Assembly (NCBI RefSeq): GCF_000346465.2
Contig: NC_034016.1
Coordinates: 8,402,611 to 8,466,610 of the forward strand
Reading direction: 5' to 3'
Length of the DNA: 64,000 bases
Origin: Prunus persica
Taxonomy: Eukaryota; Streptophyta; Magnoliopsida; Rosales; Rosaceae
The notes under the pieces are model-generated. The model did no database searches. It was given only the letters and a program-made list of their open reading frames with translations, and was not told the DNA's origin. This document shows positions 10,681 through 20,868 of this stretch, piece after piece. Position 1 is the stretch's first letter; every line of letters begins with the position of its first letter. Position numbers and translations under genes: made by a program.

Positions 10681-10829
10681 AAAAATAGTTGTGGTTTGGA
10701 CACACTACTGTAGTGGTTTGGAGTAAATGTCCCCCATGCAAGATCATGGATTCAAGTCCTAGTATCCATCTAGTGTGTATGAGTTTAGTATATTATCACC
10801 TCTCTCAATAGACAAGGTTCTAAAAAAAA
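10681..10829 (+). mobile_element. tRNA-derived SINE
   Basis: An A-box-like block (tagtggtttgg, about 10712) and a B-box-like block (ggattcaagtcc, 10748-10759) are spaced as in a pol III promoter. An A-rich 3' tail ends near 10829. No coding potential. Confidence 0.65.
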
Positions 10830-10854
10830 TTAACATTAATAAATGATTAAAATA

Positions 10855-11245
10855 TAGGGAGCCACTATGAGTCTTTTCTCTCTCCTCATATTTAGGAGCT
10901 CCTAGAGGTTTCCCTATTTTGGGAGGTGAATATGGAGCCTGGTTGGAGTTGTATTTTTTTCAATTCCTCCTTATAATTTGTCTAAAGAGGTGGTTTAGGG
11001 AGCCTATTACTTTAATGCTATTTTAAGTATTTATTTAATACTAACTAATTATTATTATAATTTTATATGAAGAGGGAACATTTATGCTAAACTAAAAAAG
11101 AAATAAATCATTTATGATTCCCTAAACTAGAGAGCATGATTGAAGTTGAAATTTTATAAGGAGCTCCAAAAATAGCCTTCTAGTGTTTTTAGCTAAATTT
11201 TAACTAAAAAATAAGGAGCATGATTATGGATGCTTTTATAGATGC
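10855..11245. mobile_element. MITE related to the copy at 61925
   Basis: The 3' block (tttagctaaattttaact to gagcatgattatggatgctt, about 11188-11240) and the ctcctcatatttaggagctc block match the Harbinger-type MITE at 61925-62194. The left end is diverged or truncated. No ORF. Confidence 0.55.
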
Positions 11246-11249
11246 TCAA

Positions 11250-13930
11250 TCAAGAGTTATTAATTTCATATGGGAATCTAGACCACTTATCATATTCATT
11301 TCATATTAACTTTTATTAATTATTGCATGGGTTTTTTCGTTCCAACAGCTGCAAATGGGTCTGGGCTGCTGTAAAGAGCAAATGGATGAAGTTGCTCCTG
11401 TGAATGAGTTCAAGAATTAGGCCCCAAAAGTGCTTTGAAAAGTTCGTGGAGCCTTAGGAAGCACTTTGGTTCCTTTCACCAACAAGACAGACAACTGTTA
11501 CAAATCAATATTATGGCTTGGTATGAGAAACTTATGACATGGGAGCTAAGCCTCCATGAGTTTAGCAATAGAGAGAGAAAGCTTGGATTTCTTATAGGAA
11601 ACAGAGGTTCAGAGCGAGGGGACAGGGAAATTTGGAAGATTTGATGAAGGAAGAGAGGGAGAGATGGGGATAAAAGAATGGGTGGCTTGAGTAGATTTTC
11701 CAGTAGCTTGATGATTGCTTGGTCGTGCTTTAGATGGTTGTTTTACTAGGTAGGAGGTGCCTCCTTTTATATGCGCTGGAAGCCTCTTTGGTCCAGGAAT
11801 CCTAGTTGGCTCTCCCCAAATTTTGCCACGTCTTCTCCTTCATTTCTCTTCACTTCCTTCGATTTATCCTCTTTGGTGAAAATTCCTTAATCCAAGCACA
11901 CTGGGGCAGAGCTTTTTGAAGCTCCAAGGTTTTCCTGCAGCTGACTCCTTCCATCCTGGGTGAGACGCCTCTTACTTTTCCTTTTTGTTTTCCTATCAAA
12001 GCTGGCAGAGGAAAGAATGGGTAAGGGTGCTGGTCTAAAAGGTGTCTTACTTCCAGTAGCTCGCGCACATGGGTTTCACTTGGTTTTGATTTGGTTTTAA
12101 TAGGGTGCTGGGGTATTTTCGAAGGTGCTGGATATTGGATATTTTCTAAGTTGCTGGGCTATTTTTCTCTTTTATGCTTACTCATATATTTGGGCTCAAG
12201 AAATGGGCCTGAATTTGGTGCTCCCAAGCAGCCCAAAACTTTGACTCTTTGGACCATCAATGTGCTTCATGAACACTCGTAACCATCCATACCATAACCC
12301 GCTAAACAAGCCTCACGCATTTGCATGGCTTGGACTCACTTAAGCTTGTAAGGTGGATCGGTACTAAAATAAAGGTTTTTTTTTCGCTCGACGCTGTGTG
12401 TCATGTGGCGTGTTTATGCTTGATCTCTGCCATATTGAAACGGGCTATGGCCAGGCCAAGTGGTGCTTGACGGGACAATAAGCACGGGTTCATGGAACCA
12501 GTACATTTCACAGGCTCGTTGCCACCTCTCTGCGTGGCAGGTTACGTATTTGCTTGGTGTGGCACGCAGACCATAACTTGTGCAAGCGCATACGACAAAT
12601 TCTTACATACCACAGTTGGGCTTCTTTCTCGATTGAGTGTTGTAATGGGTTAGAAATATATCTGGGTCTAGCCTTGAAATTTCAGAGCCTCAACATTAGC
12701 CCCATTGATTATTGGGGCCATGAATAGGTATTGAAATGGGCTAAATAATCAAATCCAACCCAAAAATCAAATTCAAGGTAGTGACGTGACCATTCTCTTC
12801 CTACGTGTATGATGACGGCATGCCATGATGACCTTCCAGCGATTGTTTATTCTTCCTAGGTACTCCTACGATTGCATATTTCTCTTCCTTTTCTTTCTTT
12901 TCCCTTTTTTTTTATTTGCGTGTTTAGGGGGCGAGATAAAACCTTCCCTTCCCTTTCTTTTTTAATTTATTTAAATTTTCTTATCTCAACCATTCTTCTT
13001 TTTTCTTCTTTTCTGAGCGACTTAGAGCGAGAGAAGACTAAAGCAAAGGGAGAGCACCGCTCTATTGCCGTTGGAAGGGAGCCTAAGCTGATCTCCAGCT
13101 CCCTCATCGCTCGCGTGAAGAAACCTAGTTGCGGTTGCTAAAAGAAACTACCTTTATCGTGGACTCCTCTTCAAAATCCCTAATTTCTACCTTTTTGTTT
13201 GTTTGAAGCAAGCTTATGAGGAGGATGCCTTCGTGAAACAAAGTATTGCCCTCTCCTTTCATTATTTCTGAATCTATTGAAGGGTAGCATGCTTTGATCG
13301 ATTCCTTATCCTTATATAGAGGTTTTATTTTGGCAGCTAAATACCAAACTCCCCGGCTCATTCACCTTTCGTCGTCGTCAGTGTATCAAGGGCTTCCACG
13401 TCGCAGCCGTTGGAAAGAAGGGATTGCCCAAGTTTTCGGGGTTTTTTTTTGTTTTTTTTGTTTTGGTTGGAATTTGCTAGCTGTTGGAAGGGCGCTCCAT
13501 GAGGGAGAGCCACTGGTGAATATCACTCCCCTCTTTTGCTCTGCTTCATTAGTATGCTGGGCATTCTAGCGTTGGTGAAAAACACTAAGATTTGCATATT
13601 GCATTTTCCCACAGCTGCAGGCCTCTGAATCTTTGGAATATGGAGAGTGAAGGCGCTGGAACCTTGTGTTGTATTTCTTGCTGCTGGAAACTTTGAGCAT
13701 ACCCAATTCCATAATTTAGGTATTTGAGCTTTTGCTTCTTTTGGTAAGCAGTTCTTCCTAATTGTTGGGGTCATTGATTTTTCTTTGATTTTCTAGGAAT
13801 AGATACAAACTAGTGTTTTGGCCTAGGCTTGTTTTTGTAGACGCTTGCTTGACTCTCAGGCTCCCTTTTTTTTTTCTTTTTTTTTTTTGTGTGTGGGTGT
13901 TGTTGGCAGGATTGGTCAAGCCTGAACAAT
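11250..13930. other. Intergenic, repeat-derived, no gene recognised
   Basis: The segment 12210-12370 is similar to 32555-32710 (blocks cgtaaccatcca, gcaagcc, cacttaagctt), so it belongs to a dispersed repeat, probably a decayed retroelement. Short ORFs at 11435, 11850, 12091, 12872, 13125, 13294 and 13523 show no domain and are probably chance. Confidence 0.45.
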
Positions 13931-15300
13931 TTTTCTTTGCTTGTCATGGGTTTCAGTAATAAATGGCATGATACTCCAAAATTCATTTAGGCATTTCTCT
14001 TGTTGTGAGATAGTTTGTTCTGCTTGGTATGTAGAATTCATACTGCTCGCATGCTATTATAGGGATCGCTTGATTATTATTATCTGCGTGCCCGTCTCTC
14101 ACATTCCCCCCCCCCCCCCCTCCCATTTTTTTTTTCTTTTGCAGGGGTTTACGATTCAATGAGTTCTGTCAAGGCACCAACGCCCCCCCTCTCCCCTCCC
14201 CCCCCCGGGTGCTTAAGAATGCTTGTGAGAACCTTGTCATCGGAGAATAGCCAACACGAAAAACTACCTCTGTAATCAACCCTACGTCTATCTCTAGATG
14301 TTGCATAGCAAAGGGCTTGTTTCCGATCGCTCCCTTATGTTTTTCAATACCCTTGTGGCATTAGTAACGGTTGGTCGAAGTAGGTCGATGCAAGCTAATG
14401 AACCCATCTACCCGTGACATCTTGCGCATGATGAAGGTACTGGATGTCATTTTCCTCAACTGTAACTTTTTAGCATTAGGAAGACCAAGGTGCTTGAGCT
14501 TTGTTTGTTGTATTGCCGTCTGAAGCTTTGAGCCTTTTTTATTTGCTTTACTACCGCTAGAAGCTTTGGCATTTAGGCCTACTCATACTTTCAGTAAAAT
14601 CACTTTTGTGAATTCATCTTGCACCTCTAGTTATTTCTCTTCGGAATGTTGTTCTGATTGCTTGTCAGTAGGCATCTCTATGTCTTGTTGTTTTCGTTTG
14701 TGCTTCGATTTGCTTGCTAGCATGTCGTCACCAATGCTTGCTTCTTACCCTTTCTTTGTGGTTGTTGTTGAACCATATGCATCGTGAGCGTATGCTTGTA
14801 ACCGTATGATTAATACATAGGATTAGAGGCTGTTGAAAGCTTGAGGAAAGCACCATTGGTTGCTCTTTATGAGTAAGGCTTGGACATGGATAACTATTTA
14901 TTTTTGGCTTTATAGGGATAGACATAAACATGTGTGTGATGGGTCTGCAAGGATGCCATATAACTCCTAGGGATTTTTTTTTTTTTAAATTTTATTTTTG
15001 GTGAAAAAGGTTACTACGAGGTAAATAGTGTTCAGTTTGTAACACTTGCTTTGTTAAGGAGCATGATATATATATATATATATTTATGCTGCTGGAATGA
15101 TTGAACGAGCATGGAATGAGAACTTTGCTTGTCATGAACCTGAGTAATAAATTACATGATGCTCCGAAAATATTTTTGTTTACTCATTTTTCTTGGCATG
15201 AGATAGCTTGCTTTGCTTGGCCTATGAAGTTTATATTGCTTGCATGCTAGTGTGGAGATTACTTGGCTTTAATGGCATGAACATTGCTTAGTAATATGAC
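13930..15300. repeat. Diverged direct duplication
   Basis: Bases 13930-14090 and 15120-15270 share the same order of blocks: tttgcttgtcatg, agtaataaat, catgat.ctcc, tcattttt/tcatttag, gagatag.ttg.t.tgcttgg, and gc.tgcatgct. They are therefore two diverged copies about 1.2 kb apart. Between them are C-homopolymer runs (14107-14120 and 14190-14206) and an AT microsatellite (15067-15083). No gene recognised. Confidence 0.6.
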
Positions 15301-15539
15301 TTGCAACACAGTGAAATAGCTTTATGCTTCGCCCTTTTGTAGCATATTTATCGTATTGTCTGTTATCGTAGTATAATAGTTTCTAACATATTTTTCCCAT
15401 TCAAAATTATTATTGCTATTGGTGTTTTTGTTATGGAGCGAGGCGGGGAACCCATTCCCCAACAAAGGCGGGGATGGGGAATCCCCAATTTGAATAAATA
15501 GGGGGGTTGGGGATGAGTATGCATATCCCCGATTCGCCC

Positions 15540-15664
15540 CATCGTCTAGTGAAAAATGGTGTTGACTTGCAACCAATGGTCTTAGGTTCAAATCCCTATG
15601 GCACCTTTATAGTGTGTCTTTGAGAGAAACACCCCCCTCCTAACTTTGGCCCCCAAAAAAAAAG
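15540..15664 (+). mobile_element. tRNA-derived SINE
   Basis: A perfect pol III B box (ggttcaaatcc, 15585-15595) lies 45 bp after a tagtgaaaaatgg A-box-like block, and an A9 tail follows ggcccc at about 15654-15664. The length and layout fit a plant SINE. Confidence 0.7.
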
Positions 15665-15684
15665 CTATGTTATAAAGCACTAAG

Positions 15685-15721
<37 letters not shown>

Positions 15722-15726
<5 letters not shown>

Positions 15727-16140
15727 GAGCTTCCATTGAGGGATTCCTCAAATAAGTTATTTGAGGGATACCCTTGTAGGGCGTATTTCACTAATCCAAA
15801 CTGTCTATTTGGTAGATATTCATTCAAAGATAATCTCTATAAAAAATAACTTGAATCCGATATCATTTGAACACTCAATTAAATTATTAAAATTATAATA
15901 CTTTCTTAAAGCACTGTGTTCATTGATGCTGTAGGACACAATTAGATGTCTAAATGGTTTTCGATTTGTCTAATTTTTTGCAAGAATGATCTATGAATGA
16001 AGATCTAAAAAACAAATGGTTTGGATCATTGAAAACAAATTCGTAGGGGACCCTAAAGGGTGTCCCTCAAATAATTCAAATAATACAATCCCCTTCTATT
16101 GATAGATCCCTCAAATAATTTTATTTGAGGGACATCCTTA
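15722..16140. mobile_element. MITE family M, copy 1
   Basis: It begins agagcttccattgaggga, followed by a tight internal hairpin (cctcaaataa gttatttgagg). The right side ends with the matching ctcaaataattttatttgag hairpin. The body matches copies at 17935-18268 and 38736-39141. AT microsatellite DNA lies at the left edge. No ORF. Confidence 0.7.
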
Positions 16141-17934
16141 TTCACCCGTTTTATATTTGTTCTTGTGATGGTAGGGTAAAGTTCCCCATTGTCTTGAAAA
16201 CCATGGACTGGTCAACAAGTCAACTTTATTTTGTATGCGAGCATGCCACTGCTAGCAATAAAAATCCTAACAGACTTCTTAAAAATAAATAACTTGCACC
16301 CCAAGTTACTGATCTCTAAACAAGCGATTTGTGAATTTCAGTGAGGAATATCTCTCAAGTAAGTTCTTTTCTTGCCTCAGACTGGTGAGGACTTCACAAT
16401 TTTTCACAGTATAAAACTGATAGTTCTGGCCATAATAAATGATAAGAAAGTGGACTATTTTTAGGCAGAATTGCCTTTTACAAAGCTCAAAAGGGAAAAA
16501 CAACTCTAAAAAAGAGAAAAAGGGGGCTGGATTTCCATTTCTGCTTGAATAGATGCTTCTGATCCGAGCTAGACTGGGTATACCTGTGCTGGATTGGACT
16601 ATCAACACCTTCAATTGTCAAGTTTAAGCTGTAAATCGATACTAACGTTTGAGTTTGGCAGAGCTTTAATTATTTCAAGCCCTAGAAGGCCTTTTGAACG
16701 AGCAAAATTGGAACTTCTTCAATTTGGAAGAGGCAAAAGTGGCAGGACTTAATGATTACCAAGCTGGAACTGCATTGTGGTACCTGTTCTGCTTGATTAG
16801 GGCTCTCCATAAATTTGTTGAGGTTTTCATATTTGTAAAACCCGTCTGGTTGGTTTGGCTTTTGCTGAACCAAATTTGTAACGAGAGAGATCTCGCTTTG
16901 AATGACTTATTTCCCCAAATCTGAACTGAAGCTGGGGATTCTGGATTTGTAGCTGGCTTTTTCTTGTGGCTCAATGAGTTTTTGGTTACTTCAGTGTTTT
17001 GAAGGTTTTTTTTTTTTTTTTTAGATCAAGTGATCATTTTGAGTTTTTGCTTTTGATTGATTTTTTTGGTCGTGTTTTGATCTGTTCACCTCCTCTTATA
17101 TTTATTGAAGATGCTGGAGTGGGTTTCTTTAATCTTAAAAATGGGCGGTAAATTTTCTAAAAATGAAGATCTTTTTTTATTTTTAAATATCAAAGAAAAG
17201 GGGAAGTTATCTGTCTTGGCAGAGAAGAACCATCAATAATCAGTTTTCATAAAAGTCTTTTCCTTGCTTTTTCTGAAAGAAAAACCAACTCTTCTTTGTT
17301 CCCTGTTGTTCGTCCTTTAGAGAGAAAGAACACAATCTGCCATGATGGTCAGTTTGCTTTTCCTGTTCGAACAACTCCCTCTACTTATCTCTTGAGAACG
17401 TAGTCTGCTTATCTCTTGGAAAGATCACCTACTTGGTGTAGAATTATATAGAAAGGGATTATGATCTGTTTAGCTGCAGAGTCTCAGAGAAGTCTTTCTG
17501 TAATCCTGTCTTCATTAATTCCCAATCAACTTCTCCTGTGACTAGTTGAAATTGTTGACTTCTCAAAGTCAGACAGTCACGTGGGTGTGATCCAAGGTTG
17601 AGTGCGTCAATTTTGCTTAAAGTGGTATTTTGACCTCCTTTTTCATCTTGGGTAGAGAGCTAGTAATTTTGATAAAACTATTTTGGGTTTCTTCAATTTT
17701 GGGCTGTTCTCTATCTTCATTTAAGCCCAATTTTGAGTTTTGGGGCAGTGGGCTGAGCAATTTGTATGTACTGGGCTTCCTTCCAATTTTTGGGTTTTGG
17801 TAAAAAATCTAACTTGGGTTTGGGCTTTTTGACTTTGGAATTTCGATTCCAATTCTAGTCCAAACTGCTTGGGTCCTGATTTTGCCTCGTCCTTCTGGGC
17901 CTCCAGCGTTGGGCTGGGTGCGTAAATTGTTAGA
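16141..17934. other. Intergenic, no gene recognised
   Basis: Short ORFs near 16306-16974 and 17721-17942 overlap on both strands and show no family features. Some T-rich runs and poly-T at 17010-17025 are present. Probably decayed repeat DNA. Confidence 0.4.
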
Positions 17935-18268
17935 CCAAACAACCCTTTAGGGTACCCTACAATTTTTTTTCAACGATCCAAACCATCTATTTTTTAGGTC
18001 TTCATTCATGGATCATCCTTACAAAAAAAATTAGAGAAATCGAAAACCGTTTCAATATCCAATTGTGTCCTACAAAATCAATGAACACGGTGCTTCAAGA
18101 AAATACTAAAATTTCAGTAACTCAATTTAGTGGTCAAATGATATCAGATTAAAGTGATTTTTTGTAGATATGATCTTTGAATGAGTATCTACAAAATAGA
18201 CGTTTGAATTAGTGAAATACAATCCGGAGTAGGCCCTACAAGAGGTGTCCCTCAATGAAAGCTCTCTG
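17935..18268. mobile_element. MITE family M, copy 2 (left hairpin missing)
   Basis: The body blocks (aaccatctattttttaggtc, gaacacggtgcttcaagaaa, tggtcaaatgatatc) match copy 3. The right end, tgtccctcaatgaaagctct, retains the outer terminus but has lost the inner hairpin. Confidence 0.7.
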
Positions 18269-18392
18269 TATATATACATATATTACCCTCTCCTTTCCAT
18301 AAGCTAATTTCACTACTTTATGATAAAAATGAGATTCAATCACACACCTACAGTATGACAAAAGTTGAATACCCTTTTTTATTGGGCTAGAC

Positions 18393-19034
18393 TAGAGGTG
18401 CCAAACGGGTTGGGTTGGCCAGCACAACACAAGCCCAACTCGTTTAAATGGGACACGACATGGCCCAAGCACAATTATTTACAAGTCGTGCCGGGATTAG
18501 AAAATGAGCCTAAAAGATCGGGTTGGCCTGTGACCCAACATAGATCGTGCTTGGTCTGAGCCTGCTTCAAGCCAAGCCCGACCCACTTAACTTTCTTTCT
18601 TTCTTTGTTTTTTTTTGTCCAAGCCCACTTTTCATAATCCATCTATTAGCCTCCTTCCCCTCTCGATATATACATATGTGGATTTTGATTTGGTGGCTTC
18701 TTCCAACAAATCATATATTTTCATATTAAATAAATAGTAGAATAAATCCTCAATTTTTAGTCTCATATCACATATAAAAAAGGTATGAACATATTATAAT
18801 TTTTTGGGGTATAAATTTAATATGGTAACATGAGTTTTTTATATTATGAAAGAAATTCAAATTAAATGACCCGAGCACGGCACGAGCACGGCCTAGTTCA
18901 ATGGGGACTTGGGCTTTGAGTCGGGTCTGGCCGGAATCAATAATTTTGATAAATAAGCTAGCACGACACGACCCGAATAACATAGTGGCACAAATTTAAA
19001 TGGGTCGTGCCAGCCCAGCCCTTTTACACCTCTA
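18393..19034. mobile_element. Non-autonomous hAT element with 8-bp target duplication
   Basis: The ends are TAGAGGTGCCAAACGGG (left) and the reverse complement of TAGAGGTGTAAAAGGGC (right). The flanks are ggctagac (18385-18392) and gactagac (19035-19042), which match at seven of eight bases, as expected for an old hAT duplication. The subterminal regions are inverted and G+C-rich (ggttgggttggcc; gggtcgtgcc). No transposase remains. Confidence 0.8.
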
Positions 19035-19101
19035 GACTAGACCTCGTTGGCATTGCATCACTAAATTAAATCCCTCAACATAGCCCCCTCCTTAATATAA
19101 A

Positions 19102-20295
19102 TGGTTAATTACAGTTTAGTACCCTGTACTTACAACCTTAAGGAATGTTAGTACCTGACTTTTCGATTTTTACAATTGCATACCTTGAGCTTGTAAATTT
19201 GTTACAATGTAGTTCCGCCGTTAGGGTTCCGTCAGATATCTCCGTTAGTTGCTTCTGTGGCACTGTAGATTCCGCATTTTTTAATTTTTGTTAATTTTAA
19301 ATTAATTAAAATACGAATAAAATATTAAAAGCAAAAAAATAAAAATAAATCTCTCTCTCTTTTTGCATCTCTCTCCTGCATTCCCCCATGACCACCACCC
19401 TCCAACCACCACGAACCCAAAACCCACAGAACCCATCCACCGGTTGATTTTCTTCTCCCCCCCACCGGTTGATTTTCTTCTTCCCCCACCCTTTGCGATT
19501 TCTTCTCCTTCTTTCCCATACAGTTTTCTTCTTGCTTCACCTCCTGCGATTTTCTTCAGGTATGAGAACCACCGGCCGCCGCGTTGGTGTACTTGCATTT
19601 TTTTTTCTATGTTCCTGATTTTAGAAGGTATAGTTCACTTGATATTTGGATTTTCAAGTATAGCCAAGTGAATTGCTGCATCGGGTTCTCCAGCGGTTCT
19701 AGGTTTAAGTGTGTGGATTGAGCTTGATCAGTGAAATCTATAGCTTATGTTGAAATTGAAGCATACGGCCGTGAATGAACATTGTGCGAAGCAAGTCTGA
19801 GCCCTATAATCAAATTGAGAGAGAGAGAGAGAAATTACTGCCCAACACCAGTGCCTTCAGAGAGATTGATTTGGCATTTTTAGTTTTCGTTGTTTTTGGA
19901 AAAAAAGGGGTGGGGGTATTTCATTTATTAATTGAGTATGTCTTATTAATATTTTTTAATGAAAATTTAACAGATGCCTGAGATGTGCCATAAACCTGTC
20001 TCAGACCTCTTCTTCCTTTTGATTTCTGGGTTGTGGGTTCTTGGGTTGTGGCTTCGTGGTGGTCATGGGGGAATCGCAGGGATGGAGGGAGAAGAAAATC
20101 GCAGGGGTGGATGGGTTCTGGGTTCATGGGGGCTGGGGTTCTGGGTTGTGGTTCTCTGGTTGTGGGTTCGTGGTGGTCATGGGGGAATCGCAGGGGGTAG
20201 AGGGAGAAGAAAATCGCAAGGGTGGATGAATTCTGGGTTCATGGAGGCTGGGGTTGTGGGTTATGGGTTCATGGTGGTCGTGGGGGAATGCAGTG

Positions 20296-20333
<38 letters not shown>

Positions 20334-20561
20334 TTTTTTTTGTTTTTAATATTTTATTTATATTTTAATCATTTTAAAATTAATAAAAATTAAAAAAAAT
20401 ATGGGACTAGCAACTAACAGATAGATCTGACGAAAACCCTAATGGTGGAATCGGATTGTAACAAATTTACAAGCTCAAAGTATGCAATTGTAAAAATTGA
20501 AAAGTCAGATACTAACATGCCTTAACGTTGTAAGTACAGAGTACTAAACTGTAATTAATCA
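19102..20561. mobile_element. Foldback Mutator-like element (MULE), non-autonomous
   Basis: Terminal inverted repeats of about 150 bp are well conserved (left 19102-19255, right 20405-20561) and share gttaattacagtttagtac. Inversion continues inward: the left arm cccccatgaccaccac (19384 on) matches the reverse of the right arm at 20062-20290, which itself holds two or three tandem copies. The flank taatataaat is present on both sides (19092-19101 and about 20562-20571), a 9-10-bp duplication as expected for MULEs. An AT microsatellite (20301-20330) lies in the right arm. ORFs here are G-rich repeat translation, not genes. Confidence 0.8.
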
Positions 20562-20598
20562 TAATATAAATGCTCCGTTTTCTAGGGCTATGAGTCTA

Positions 20599-20778
20599 TG
20601 GGCCGTAGGCTACGTATAGCGGGTGGAGTAAAAGAAGCCGCTGGGCCGCTTTGGCCCAATGTTATCACCTGAGTGGTTGCAGCGAGTTACTGCTGAGTAA
20701 ATAAATTATTATCACACCACAGGCAGCCAAGTGCCTAGTAATATCAAAAACCCTAAACCCTAAAGCGCACATTATAAA
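20599..20778 (+). promoter_or_regulatory. Fibrillarin promoter: site II elements, telo-box and TATA
   Basis: TGGGCC occurs at 20599-20604 and 20642-20647, and its inverse GGCCCA at 20653-20658. These are site II motifs bound by TCP factors. A double telo-box (aaaccctaaaccctaaa) lies at 20748-20764 and TATAAA at 20773-20778, about 90 bp before the ATG. Site II plus telo-box is the known promoter signature of plant ribosome-biogenesis and ribosomal-protein genes. Confidence 0.8.
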
Positions 20779-20868
20779 CACACTCGAGCCTCCTCACATT
20801 CTCGCTGCTCCTCACTCTCTCTATCTGATAAACCATAGCAAAGCTGTTTTCTCACAACACTCGCATAG

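Noticed and set aside
19302..20393. Gly/Trp-rich and Pro-rich ORFs
   Set aside because: They arise from the inverted and tandem arms of the foldback MULE.
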